This document shows, in pieces, positions 26,343 through 35,912 of a DNA stretch of 38,753 nucleotides (within the stretch, counting starts at the first letter, position 1; every line of letters begins with the position of its first letter). The notes beneath the pieces are model-generated. The model was not told the DNA's origin. It did not search any database and was given only the letters and a program-made list of their open reading frames with translations. Both the position numbers and the translations under genes were made by a program. The stretch comes from Flavobacteriales bacterium (GTDB taxonomy: Bacteria > Bacteroidota > Bacteroidia > Flavobacteriales_D > Sanyastnellaceae): assembly GCA_022428285.1 (NCBI GenBank), contig JAKMCX010000040.1:1-38753 (forward strand), read 5' to 3'.

Positions 26343-28655
26343 ATGAGAAAAGGGGTGTTGTTGTCCATGGTTTTCGTCGCAGTTACAGCGATGACGTGGG
26401 CGCAAGGCACCGTAAAAGGATTTGTTCGTGCCGAGGACGATGGTGCTCCAGTGTTGTTCGCAGCGGTGGTTTTAGAGGGCACCACTTATGGTGTGTCGAC
26501 GGACATTCAGGGGTATTACAGCCTCTCCAAAATTCCCGCAGGCACCTACACTTTGGTGGTGTCCAGTGTGGAGTACAAGCCTTTTCGGACCGAAGTGGAG
26601 GTGCGCGATGACCGTGTGTTGACCAAGAACATTGCCTTGGATGCGGGCTTGATTGAATTGGAAAGTGCAGTGGTTTCTACAGAACGCGGCGAGCAGCTCA
26701 ACACCGTTCGCATGTCGGTGGAGTCCATTCAACCGGCCGACATCAAGAGAATTCCCAGTTTAGGAGGCACTCCTGACTTGGTTCAGGTGCTTCAAACTTT
26801 GCCGGGATTTGTATCCACTGGAGACCAAGGCGGACAATTGTATATCCGGGGCGGATCTCCGGTCCAAAACAAAGTGCTGCTCGATGGCATGATCATCTAC
26901 AATGCCTTTCACAGCATTGGGCTTTTCAGCGTTTTTGATACCGACATCATTTCAAATGCAGACATCTATACCGGTGGGTTTAGCGGTCGATACGGCGGGC
27001 GGATCAGTTCCATCATGGACGTCTCCACCCGCGACGGAAGCCTGGCAGGCCTGAGCGGCCGAATTGGGGCCAGTCCATTTGGTTCTAAGTTGCTTATCGA
27101 GGGGCCGTTGGGCAAGCGCAATGCCCGGGGGGGTGGAACGTCATTTTTGCTTTCGGGCAAGCGGAGTTACCTCGAGCAGAGTTCTAAACTCCTGTACAGT
27201 TACATCGACGAGGAAGGTTTGCCCTTCAACTTCACCGACCTCTATGGCAAAGTGACGTTTGCAGGTGGTGCGGGAAGCCGTCTGAGCCTCTTTGGGTTTT
27301 CATTCAGCGATGATGTGAGCTATCAGGCCCTGAGCAACTTGGATTGGACCAACGTAGGGGGAGGTGGTCAGTTCATAGTGGTGCCCACGGGCAGCGCAGT
27401 TCTGATCAAAGGAAACTTTGCCAGCTCGCGTTACCGCATTGACCTCCAAGAGGACGGGGTGCCCGACCGCTACAGCCAGGTGAATGGTTTCAACTTTGGT
27501 CTGAACTTCAAGTACGTTTTGGGCGATGATGAAGCACGCTATGGCATCCAAGCCGTGGGCCTTCGTACTGACTTTAGAACGTTCAACGCTTTGGGTGTGA
27601 CGGTCGAGCAAACGGAGAACACCACTGAATTGGCAGGGTACTTCGATTACAAGCTTCAACGCGGTCCGTGGATCCTGAACCCCTCGATTCGGATCCAGTA
27701 CTACAGTTCTCTGGCCAAATTCAGTCCTGAGCCCAGACTCGGGGTCAAATACAAAGCCTCAGAGCGTTTGCGTTTGAAGGCCGCAGGAGGTCTGTACAGC
27801 CAGAACTTGATCTCGGCAAACTCGGACCGCGATGTGGTCAACCTGTTCTACGGCTTTTTGTCCGGCCCATCCAATCTTCAGGATGAGCTGATCGGGCCTG
27901 ACGGCGACATTCAGGAGGTCAGGCACAGCCTGCAGACCGCAGCCCACGCTGTGGGAGGTTTCGAGTACGACTTGACAGAGCGGATCAACGTGAACATCGA
28001 AGCCTATACCAAGTGGTTCACCCAGCTCACCAACTCCAACCGCAACAAACTGTTCCCTGACACCTACGAATTTGCCAATGTGCCAGAGAGCCAGCGCAAA
28101 GACTTTATCGTGGAAACGGGAAGGGCAGAAGGTGTTGACGTGGTGGTCAAGTATGAGGACAAGCTCAATTACTTGTGGTTGGTTTATTCCTTGGGCAACG
28201 TCGACCGGTGGGATGGTTTCCGTTGGTATGACCCCGTTTTCGACCGCAGGCACAACGTCAACTTGCTCGCTTCAAGGAAGTTTGGTCCCAAGGCCAAGAC
28301 CGAAGTGTCCGCACGTTGGAACCTCGGTTCTGGATTGCCATTTACCCAAACCCAAGGCTACTATCAGCCCGTCGGAATTTCGAGTGGGATCGACGACAAC
28401 TACGTCAACGGCAACCCCATCGAGTTGGGAATTGTATACGCCGACCTGAACGCTGGACGTTTGCCGGTGTATCACCGCATGGACTTGAGCGTCAGGCGTT
28501 CTTGGAAGCTCGGAGAGCGGATCGAGTTGGATGCCAACGCATCGATCACCAATGTGTACTCTCGGGCCAACATCTTTTACATCAACCGGGTGACCGGAGA
28601 GCGTGTAGACCAGCTGCCATTCCTGCCTTCGGTAGGCGTGGACATGAAGTTCTAA
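26343..28655 (+). CDS. TonB-dependent receptor with carboxypeptidase-regulatory-like N-terminal domain
   Basis: Signal MRKGVLLSMVFVAVTAMTWAQ; 'GTVKGFVRAEDDGAPVLFAAVVLEGTTYGVSTDIQGYYSLSKIPAGTYTL'; plug 'LPGFVSTGDQGGQLYIRGGSPVQNKVLLDGMIIYNAFHSIGLFSVF'. The ORF track starts at 26310. Confidence 0.92.
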   Translation: MRKGVLLSMVFVAVTAMTWAQGTVKGFVRAEDDGAPVLFAAVVLEGTTYGVSTDIQGYYSLSKIPAGTYTLVVSSVEYKPFRTEVEVRDDRVLTKNIALDAGLIELESAVVSTERGEQLNTVRMSVESIQPADIKRIPSLGGTPDLVQVLQTLPGFVSTGDQGGQLYIRGGSPVQNKVLLDGMIIYNAFHSIGLFSVFDTDIISNADIYTGGFSGRYGGRISSIMDVSTRDGSLAGLSGRIGASPFGSKLLIEGPLGKRNARGGGTSFLLSGKRSYLEQSSKLLYSYIDEEGLPFNFTDLYGKVTFAGGAGSRLSLFGFSFSDDVSYQALSNLDWTNVGGGGQFIVVPTGSAVLIKGNFASSRYRIDLQEDGVPDRYSQVNGFNFGLNFKYVLGDDEARYGIQAVGLRTDFRTFNALGVTVEQTENTTELAGYFDYKLQRGPWILNPSIRIQYYSSLAKFSPEPRLGVKYKASERLRLKAAGGLYSQNLISANSDRDVVNLFYGFLSGPSNLQDELIGPDGDIQEVRHSLQTAAHAVGGFEYDLTERINVNIEAYTKWFTQLTNSNRNKLFPDTYEFANVPESQRKDFIVETGRAEGVDVVVKYEDKLNYLWLVYSLGNVDRWDGFRWYDPVFDRRHNVNLLASRKFGPKAKTEVSARWNLGSGLPFTQTQGYYQPVGISSGIDDNYVNGNPIELGIVYADLNAGRLPVYHRMDLSVRRSWKLGERIELDANASITNVYSRANIFYINRVTGERVDQLPFLPSVGVDMKF

Positions 28656-28660
28656 CGGCT

Positions 28661-30304
28661 TCAGGCCATGAGTGACCGGGCCTGTGCCCGAGCGGCATCG
28701 CCGATGGTCTCGCCGCTGAGCATGGCGGCCAATTCCTCTATGCGTGCTTCTTTGTCCAAGGGGACCAAGGCTGTATGGGCCCTGCCATCGCGGGTTTCTT
28801 TGAATACCCGGAAGTGGTGGTCGGCCTTTCCTGCCACTTGAGGCAGGTGGCTGATGGTGATGACTTGGGCGGCCTTGGAAATAGAAGCGATCAGGTCGGC
28901 CATGCGGGCGGCCACATCTCCGCTCACACCAGCATCAATTTCGTCCAAGATCAGTGTGGGCACTTCCAAGTGGGCCGTAAGTGCAGCTTTCAGGGAGAGC
29001 ATGACCCTGCTTCGCTCTCCTCCGGAAGCCACTTTGGTGAGCGGTTGCAATGGCTGGCCTGGATTGGCTGCAAAGGACATGCTGACGCGATAGGGGCCGG
29101 CGGCCTCTGGTGTGCTGCTGGCCGTCCATTCAAAACCGATTTTGGCTTCGGCTAGCTTGAGGTGCTGAAGGCGTGTTTCGATGGCCGAGGACAATGCTTC
29201 ACCGGCCTTTTTGCGGCAGTCGTGAAGCAGGTTTCCAGTGTGGTCCAACGTTTGGCGAGCCGCCAGCACAGCGCTGTTCAATTCGGCGATCCGCTGGTCT
29301 CGATTTTGTGCGTCCTGAAGTTGTGTGCGCATGGATTCTAAGCGCTCAATCAGCCCATCTAAATCCGCCACGCGGTGCTTGTCGAGCAAGCGGTTGATCT
29401 TGTCTTTGTCTGCTTCAGCTTTGGACAGTGCAGCGGGGTCCAAATCGATGGACTCCGCCTGTTGTGCGGCATCTTGTGCGGCATCGTCCAATTCGATTCG
29501 GCAAGACCTGATGCGCTCCAGAAGGTGCGCAGCTTCGCCGTGGACGGCGGTGATTTTCTCGAGCATTTGCTCGACACTGCGCAGCCGACTGATGAGGTCC
29601 TCGCCTTCGCCCTGAAGGGCTGCAGCGCTTGATTCCAATGCCTGACGAATGTCTTGGGCATGCGCCAGGCTGTCCAGGCGCGCGTCCAAATTGCGCAATG
29701 CAGGGTCTGCAAAGTCAATGGCATCCAGTTCTTCCAACTGAAAGCGGATGTAGTCCGCGTCCGCATCGGGCAGCCCATCTTGGTGGGTCAATGCATTGAG
29801 CGCTCCTTGGGCTGTGGCCCATGAAGCGTGATGTTCGCGCCATTGTTGGGCCAGTGCTTGTGCTTCGGTGGAGAACCCGTCGATGGCGTGGAGCAGGCCA
29901 TCTGAAGCATGGAGCCGCTGTCCATCTTGCTGACCGTGCAGGTCGACCAGCAATGGTGCCAGGGCCTTGAGGAATTGCAATTTGACAGGCTCGTCATTGA
30001 CGTATGCCCTCGAGCGCCCACCGGGCGCGATGCTTCTCCGGACGATGCAGCTGTCCGCTTCGTGCAATGCGCCCAAGACCATTTGCGCCGCTGCGCTGGG
30101 CAAAAATTCGGCCTCAACGATGCATTTTTCGGATTGAAGCGAGGCCATGCCTTCTGCCCGGTCCCCCAGAATCAGGCCCAAGGCACCCAACAGGATGGAC
30201 TTGCCGCTGCCGGTTTCCCCGGTGAGCACAGTCCAACCCTCGTCACAATGCCATTCAATGTGATCAATCAGGGCGTAATTCCGAATGGAGAGCCGACGCA
30301 GCAT
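28661..30304 (-). CDS. recN: DNA repair protein RecN
   Basis: 'MLRRLSIRNYALIDHIEWHCDEGWTVLTGETGSGKSILLGALGLILGDRA' and 'VASGGERSRVMLSLKAALTAHLEVPTLILDEIDAGVSGDVA'. Confidence 0.96.
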   Translation of the reverse strand: MLRRLSIRNYALIDHIEWHCDEGWTVLTGETGSGKSILLGALGLILGDRAEGMASLQSEKCIVEAEFLPSAAAQMVLGALHEADSCIVRRSIAPGGRSRAYVNDEPVKLQFLKALAPLLVDLHGQQDGQRLHASDGLLHAIDGFSTEAQALAQQWREHHASWATAQGALNALTHQDGLPDADADYIRFQLEELDAIDFADPALRNLDARLDSLAHAQDIRQALESSAAALQGEGEDLISRLRSVEQMLEKITAVHGEAAHLLERIRSCRIELDDAAQDAAQQAESIDLDPAALSKAEADKDKINRLLDKHRVADLDGLIERLESMRTQLQDAQNRDQRIAELNSAVLAARQTLDHTGNLLHDCRKKAGEALSSAIETRLQHLKLAEAKIGFEWTASSTPEAAGPYRVSMSFAANPGQPLQPLTKVASGGERSRVMLSLKAALTAHLEVPTLILDEIDAGVSGDVAARMADLIASISKAAQVITISHLPQVAGKADHHFRVFKETRDGRAHTALVPLDKEARIEELAAMLSGETIGDAARAQARSLMA

Positions 30305-31254
30305 CAGCCGAGGCCCTGGTCGTACACAGGAATGTTGCCTGGATCGATGAGTTTAAGCACCGGCAGCAATCGTGCGCGCTCGCCTTCTTCTGCGGGGCCA
30401 AACATCTTGACCACCTCGTCTTTTTTGGCCTGGAAGAAGGTCTGAAGGTTGTAGTTGGCAGGACGTATTCTGTGCACATTGCGCAATGCGATCAAGGCAT
30501 TGGACATGGTTTGCCGGGCGGCGGCAGGGTCGTCAAAAGCCAGGTCCATTCCGAGCCTGTGGTACTCGTAGTAGCACCGGCGCAAGGGCCGGAATGTTTG
30601 GCTCAAGATGTTGTCAATCAGGGCGTACCGGGATTGTTTGCCGTCAGAAGCACTCCATCCTGGTGGTGGAGAAGAAAGTCCTTGTGCATTGGTGACCACA
30701 GTCTGAGCTTGGGTATACAAATTGGTTCCGCCTTCAAGGGAATAGGTGTCATAATCCATCGCCAAGATCATGTAAGCATAGAAGGCGAGCGAGCTGGTCA
30801 GATTGTCGCGAAACTGATCTTGGCTGTATTGAAGCAGTGTTCCTGGCGCATAGGTGAAGTCAAAGTCATTGTCGTTGACCATGAGCACCGGCGCATTGTA
30901 GTCGCTGTTGAAGATGGGCCTGCTGCTCTGCACCTGAATGGTGCCCTGAAAGCTGGTCTGCGAGTTGGCTTTGTTGATCGTGATCTGCATGGTGCAGGTG
31001 ATCCGTTCTTCTAATGTGAATTCATCTTGGGTCCAACGTCTTCCGCTCATGAACTCTGTGATGGCGGTTTCGAGCTGTTCAAATACAGAAGCCTCCACAT
31101 TGTTGATGGTTGGCGCGATGACGCTGACCTGACAATCCAGTTCTTGGGCCTGGGCGAATTGCCCCGCGCCGACCAAGAAAAGCAGCATTCCCAGAGGAAT
31201 CGCTGCCGTGACGGCGCGCATGGTGTTAAAAGGTCTGGGCATGGGGGTATTCAT
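30304..31254 (-). CDS. porD: PorD / DUF4835 family protein (T9SS-associated)
   Basis: 'QELDCQVSVIAPTINNVEASVFEQLETAITEFMSGRRWTQDEFTLEERITCTMQITI...YAYMILAMDYDTYSLEGG'; sits between coaBC and recN as in many Bacteroidota. Confidence 0.9.
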   Translation of the reverse strand: MNTPMPRPFNTMRAVTAAIPLGMLLFLVGAGQFAQAQELDCQVSVIAPTINNVEASVFEQLETAITEFMSGRRWTQDEFTLEERITCTMQITINKANSQTSFQGTIQVQSSRPIFNSDYNAPVLMVNDNDFDFTYAPGTLLQYSQDQFRDNLTSSLAFYAYMILAMDYDTYSLEGGTNLYTQAQTVVTNAQGLSSPPPGWSASDGKQSRYALIDNILSQTFRPLRRCYYEYHRLGMDLAFDDPAAARQTMSNALIALRNVHRIRPANYNLQTFFQAKKDEVVKMFGPAEEGERARLLPVLKLIDPGNIPVYDQGLG

Positions 31255-32495
31255 CTTCCTGACTGTTCAAGCGGCGGACGCTGCAACAATTGGCGTTGCA
31301 CCTCATCGGCGAGGTCTGCGGCGACCGCTTCCTTGGTCTTCAATTCAAAACTATCAATCCTATCCGGACCATGAACGAAGTCAACGCGGTTTGTGGTGTG
31401 TTCGAACCCCGCTCCTTTGTCCGCGATGGAATTCAACACGATCATGTCGCAGTTCTTGGCCGTCAACTTGCGGAGTGCCGCGGCTTTTCCGTCGCCATGG
31501 GCCAAGGCGAAGCCCACCTTGAAGCAAGCAGGGGAGGCGAGGGCGTTGATTCCGGCCAAGATGTCGGGATTTCCTACCATTTCAATGGCATCGGGAAGTT
31601 CCGATTTGGCTGGTTTTCCGTCAATTGGATGGGCAGGTCGCACATCTGCTACAGCGGCCACGCCGATGGTGGTGTCGGGCATGGCGTTTTTCAAGGCTGC
31701 TTCTGCTGCGGCCTTCATGTCCATGGCCGTCTCGACATCGATCCTTTGTATTCCCGGGTGGTCCGTAGCCACGCTCGAAGGTCCGCTGATGAAATCGACC
31801 AGCATTCCCCGATGGGCCAATTCCAATGCGATGGCGGCACCTTGGCGCCCAGAAGAGCGGTTTCCGATGAACCTCACGGAGTCGATGGGTTCACGGGTTG
31901 GTCCTGATGTGATCAGGGCGCGGTATCCCATCAAAGGGGCCTGAATGCGGAACCACTCGGTGAGCTCTTGCCGAATTCTCTCTGGCTCAGCCATGCGGCC
32001 CTTTCCAGTGAGGCCGCTCGCCAGTTCGCCAGTATCGGGTTCGATGACGTGGACGCCCCGTTGTCTCAACGCACCGAGGTTCTCGGTGGTCGCTGCATGG
32101 GAAAACATGTCCCTGTCCATGGCAGGTGCCACCACAACAGGGCACTTGGCGCTCAGCAATACGGTCAGCAGCAGGCTGTCTCCCCGCCCTTCGACCATCC
32201 CCGAGAGGGTATGGGCCGTCGCGGGAGCGACCAGCACCACGTCACCCCAGAGTCCCAACTCTACGTGGTCTGTCCATGTGCCAGCATCGCGGTCTTGCGT
32301 CAGTTCGCTGTGAACGGCATGACCGCTGAGGGTACCGAGGGTAAGGGGAGTGATGAATTCTTTGGCGCCTGGCGTCATGACCACGCGCACCTGTGCACCG
32401 GCTTTCACCAGTTCACGAACGACAAGAGCGGATTTGTATGCAGCGATGCTCCCGGTGACGCCCAGGACAATGCGGCGGCCCGAGAGGGAACCCAT
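31251..32495 (-). CDS. coaBC: Bifunctional phosphopantothenoylcysteine decarboxylase / phosphopantothenate-cysteine ligase
   Basis: 'GRRIVLGVTGSIAAYKSALVVRELVKAGAQVRVVMTPGAKEFITPLT' and 'ALITSGPTREPIDSVRFIGNRSSGRQGAAIA'. Confidence 0.97.
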   Translation of the reverse strand: MGSLSGRRIVLGVTGSIAAYKSALVVRELVKAGAQVRVVMTPGAKEFITPLTLGTLSGHAVHSELTQDRDAGTWTDHVELGLWGDVVLVAPATAHTLSGMVEGRGDSLLLTVLLSAKCPVVVAPAMDRDMFSHAATTENLGALRQRGVHVIEPDTGELASGLTGKGRMAEPERIRQELTEWFRIQAPLMGYRALITSGPTREPIDSVRFIGNRSSGRQGAAIALELAHRGMLVDFISGPSSVATDHPGIQRIDVETAMDMKAAAEAALKNAMPDTTIGVAAVADVRPAHPIDGKPAKSELPDAIEMVGNPDILAGINALASPACFKVGFALAHGDGKAAALRKLTAKNCDMIVLNSIADKGAGFEHTTNRVDFVHGPDRIDSFELKTKEAVAADLADEVQRQLLQRPPLEQSGR

Positions 32496-32503
32496 GTGCG
32501 GGA

Positions 32504-32917
32504 TCAGTTGTCCCGTTGCTGGAAGCGGCGGTTGCGGCGCTCCTCGCGCTCACGGCGAATTTCCTCTTGCTTGGCGGCTTCTGCAGCCAACTCTTCCTCC
32601 GTGGGCATGCGGAAGTAGACTTTGCCTTCTTCGAGCTCCTTGATGGCGACGCTGTGCGCTTTGGGCTGGCGCTCGTAGTGCTTGGAGATTTCGATTTGCT
32701 CCCGGTTCTCAAAGACCTCTTCGAGGCTGTCGGAAACAGTGATGAACTCCTCCAGCTTGGAATTGAGCTCTTCCTTGATTTCCTGTCCAAGTTGCGTGCT
32801 GCGCTTGGAAAGGACCACGATGGCTTCGAACAGGTTGCCGTTGACCTGCTGGTCGATGGAATGCGTGTCCCGGGTAATGGTGTTGCGGGAAGCCTGTTGG
32901 GTCTTGTTGGCGCTCAT
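32504..32917 (-). CDS. rpoZ: DNA-directed RNA polymerase omega subunit family (Bacteroidetes-type RpoZ)
   Basis: 'TITRDTHSIDQQVNGNLFEAIVVLSKRSTQLGQEIKEELNSKLEEF'; position between bamD and coaBC. Confidence 0.88.
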   Translation of the reverse strand: MSANKTQQASRNTITRDTHSIDQQVNGNLFEAIVVLSKRSTQLGQEIKEELNSKLEEFITVSDSLEEVFENREQIEISKHYERQPKAHSVAIKELEEGKVYFRMPTEEELAAEAAKQEEIRREREERRNRRFQQRDN

Positions 32918-32929
32918 TGTGCTTGTCGA

Positions 32930-33748
32930 CTATCGTTGTTCCGAAGATGCCTTTTCCAGTCCGGTGCGACTTTTGCGGTGAAACTGTTCAGCTTCACTTA
33001 AACGTGCACTGTCGGGAAAGCGGGCCGCAAAGGTAAAGTAGGATTCGATGGCATCCGCATATCGCTCTGCCTGTCTTCTTGCGGAGCTCTGCTCGGCATA
33101 AAGGAATTGGCTGTTCAAGACCAGAAACTGCGCTTCTTCGGCGTATTGGCTTGTGGGCCAGTCGTCCATGAAATGCTTGAGCGCTTTGGTGGCGCTTTGG
33201 AATTTGCTGGTGATGAAGTAGAGTTCTGCGCTCTTCCAAGCTTTGGTTTCAAGCTTTCCACGGAGCCTGAAAATCATGCTGTTGCAGCTGTCTTTGAGCG
33301 CTGTGGTCGGATAACGGTCCATGAACAACTGCAGTTCATCCATGGCGACTTGCGTCTCGCTTTGGTCCAGTTCCGGACCGGGAGAGAGTCGGTAACTGCA
33401 CAGCGCGGCGCGAAACTCAGCCTCTTCTGCGCGGTCCGAATTCGGGAACGTCTTGGCAAAATTCCGCATCGAGTAACGCCCCATGAACCAATCCTCAACA
33501 CACAGATGTGCTTCGGCGTACATGAAGTACACATCTTCCATGCGTTCTGTACCCCTAAACAGGCCGATCAGCTCTTGAAGCAAGGGGAGGCTTTGAATGC
33601 AGCGGTCGTCTGCAAAATATTCTTGGGCCTTCTCCCATTTGAATTCAGGGTCTGTGCTCTTGAGCACTTTTTGGTAGTCACCACAGCCCTGACTGCCTAT
33701 AAATAGAACCATCAAGGGCACCAGAACCATTAGGGCAGAACCGCGCAT
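32930..33748 (-). CDS. bamD: Outer-membrane assembly lipoprotein BamD
   Basis: Lipoprotein signal MRGSALMVLVPLMVLFIGSQGCG; 'DYQKVLKSTDPEFKWEKAQEYFADDRCIQSLPLLQELI...FAKTFPNSDRAEEAEFRAALCSYRLSP'. Confidence 0.92.
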   Translation of the reverse strand: MRGSALMVLVPLMVLFIGSQGCGDYQKVLKSTDPEFKWEKAQEYFADDRCIQSLPLLQELIGLFRGTERMEDVYFMYAEAHLCVEDWFMGRYSMRNFAKTFPNSDRAEEAEFRAALCSYRLSPGPELDQSETQVAMDELQLFMDRYPTTALKDSCNSMIFRLRGKLETKAWKSAELYFITSKFQSATKALKHFMDDWPTSQYAEEAQFLVLNSQFLYAEQSSARRQAERYADAIESYFTFAARFPDSARLSEAEQFHRKSRTGLEKASSEQR

Positions 33749-33888
33749 GGCGGCGAAAATAGCCGGAACAATATGGTTCTGCACCCTTTTTCAACCGAGG
33801 ATATGCCAACACTTGTTGCACAATGGGCAAGGATACCGTTCAGGTGCAGTAACTTCGCAGCTTCGATTTCTCAACAGAACAAGACGTT

Positions 33889-35133
33889 TTGGACATTTTC
33901 GACCGCATCCGCGATGACCGCGGACCACTTGGCCAGCATGCCAAGAATACCCACGGGTACTTCACCTTCCCCAAGCTAGAGGGGGACATCTCCAACCGGA
34001 TGATGTTCAGAGGCAAAGAGGTCCTTGTTTGGAGTATCAACAATTATCTAGGCTTGGCCAATCACCCAGACGTTCGCAAGGCGGACGCCGATGCTGCCAA
34101 GGAATGGGGGATGGGTTACCCTATGGGGGCGCGCATGATGAGCGGGCAAACCAAGTTCCACGAGGAGCTCGAAGAGAACCTCGCTGGCTTCATGCAAAAG
34201 GAGGATGCCTTCTTGCTGAATTTCGGCTACCAGGGGTGCCAAAGTGCCATTGAGGCGCTTGTAAGCCGACACGATGTCATCGTGTATGACAGCGAAAGCC
34301 ACGCATGCATGGTGGATGGAGTAAGGCTTCACCAAGGAAAGCGCTTTGTGTTCCAGCACAATGACATGGAGAGCTTTGTGAAGCAGCTCGACCGCGCCAA
34401 AAACATCACGGATCAGACAGGAGGGGGCATTCTCGTGGTGACCGAAGGCGTATTTGGAATGGCGGGAGACCAGGGCAAGCTCAAAGAGATTGCGGCGTAC
34501 AAAGAGAAGTATGGATTCCGTCTCTTCGTGGACGACGCCCATGGCTTTGGCACCGTCGGAGAGAATGGCAGGGGAGCAGGAGATGAGCAGGGCTGTCACG
34601 AGGCCATCGACGTCTACTTCGGAACCTTTGCAAAGGCGATGGCCACCATCGGAGCGTTTGTGGCTGGACCGAAGGATGTGATTGACTTTCTGCGCTACAA
34701 CATGCGCTCCCAGACTTTTGCGAAGTCGTTGCCCATGCCCATCGTGATTGGGGCATTGAAGCGCCTCGAGATGATGGCCACGCAGCCTCAGCACAAAGAG
34801 CGCCTTTGGACAGTGGCTTCTGCATTGCAATCAGGTCTGAGTAAGGCAGGTTTCAACATTGGAGACACCAACAGCTGTGTCACTCCGGTTTTCCTTCAGG
34901 GAGGATTGGGAGAGGCCACCAACCTGACCTTGGACCTGCGCGAGAACCACGGCATCTTCTGTTCCATCGTGGTCTATCCGGTGGTTCCAAAAGACGTGAT
35001 CATGTTGCGCTTGATTCCAACTGCTGTTCACACCCTTGAGGACGTGGAGTACACCATTGAGACTTTCAAAAAGGTCAAGGACCGTCTCGCAGCGGGTGAA
35101 TACCAGCACGAAGGCATCGTGGATTGGGCCTGA
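33889..35133 (+). CDS. PLP-dependent alpha-oxoamine synthase family (serine palmitoyltransferase / KBL-like)
   Basis: 'VLVWSINNYLGLANHPDVRKADADAAKEWGMGYPMGARMMSGQTKFHEELE', 'FRLFVDDAHGFGTVGENGRGAGDEQG'. The only plausible start is TTG. Confidence 0.88.
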   Translation: MDIFDRIRDDRGPLGQHAKNTHGYFTFPKLEGDISNRMMFRGKEVLVWSINNYLGLANHPDVRKADADAAKEWGMGYPMGARMMSGQTKFHEELEENLAGFMQKEDAFLLNFGYQGCQSAIEALVSRHDVIVYDSESHACMVDGVRLHQGKRFVFQHNDMESFVKQLDRAKNITDQTGGGILVVTEGVFGMAGDQGKLKEIAAYKEKYGFRLFVDDAHGFGTVGENGRGAGDEQGCHEAIDVYFGTFAKAMATIGAFVAGPKDVIDFLRYNMRSQTFAKSLPMPIVIGALKRLEMMATQPQHKERLWTVASALQSGLSKAGFNIGDTNSCVTPVFLQGGLGEATNLTLDLRENHGIFCSIVVYPVVPKDVIMLRLIPTAVHTLEDVEYTIETFKKVKDRLAAGEYQHEGIVDWA

Positions 35134-35153
35134 TGCCCTGACAAACAACGCTG

Positions 35154-35912
35154 GTGCGGTGCTTCATTGACCTGTCCTACGTTGGGACCGAATACCACGG
35201 TTGGCAGCGTCAGCCTGAGTCCATATCGGTTCAGGAGGTGATGGAGGACATCTTGTCCGATTTGCTGGGCACTCCTACGATTGTGGTGGGGTGCGGCCGC
35301 ACCGATACCGGCGTTCATGCCTCTTCGTTTTATGCGCACTTTGAATGGGATGGCCCTTTTGGGCGGCGTTTCAAGGATTGGGACCAGGCCGTTTGGAAGT
35401 TGAATGGCATGTTGCCGCCAGACATCGGAGTGCGCCGAATATTTGAGGTGGGGGCGAGGGACCATGCGCGCTTTGATGCGACCGAGCGTGGCTACACCTA
35501 TCACGTGCACACCCACAAGGATCCGTTTCTAGAGGACCGCAGCGCCAGGGTCTATCAATCCTTGGATTTGGAGGCCATGAATGCGGGTGTGCAGCACCTG
35601 ATTTACAAGGGGGATTTCGCGGCTTTCTGTAAGACCGGAAGCGGCCAGAAGACGACCATTTGTGATTTGCGCAGTGCGCTTTGGACACAAACTGACCGTC
35701 ACCGCTATCAGTTTGACATCGCAGCGGACCGCTTCCTGAGGAACATGGTGCGTGCCATCGTGGGAACCTTGTTGGATGTGGGGCGCGGGAGGTTGGCGCC
35801 TGAGGACGTCAAGGACATTGCGGCGTCGTGTGACCGAGCCAATGCGGGCATGTCGGCCTCGGCTTGCGGCCTGTACCTTTCGCGGGTGGAGTATCCCTTT
35901 TTGAATTCATGA
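35154..35912 (+). CDS. truA: tRNA pseudouridine(38-40) synthase TruA
   Basis: 'RCFIDLSYVGTEYHGWQRQPESISVQEVMEDIL...VVGCGRTDTGVHASSFYAHFE'; GTG start. Confidence 0.95.
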   Translation: MRCFIDLSYVGTEYHGWQRQPESISVQEVMEDILSDLLGTPTIVVGCGRTDTGVHASSFYAHFEWDGPFGRRFKDWDQAVWKLNGMLPPDIGVRRIFEVGARDHARFDATERGYTYHVHTHKDPFLEDRSARVYQSLDLEAMNAGVQHLIYKGDFAAFCKTGSGQKTTICDLRSALWTQTDRHRYQFDIAADRFLRNMVRAIVGTLLDVGRGRLAPEDVKDIAASCDRANAGMSASACGLYLSRVEYPFLNS

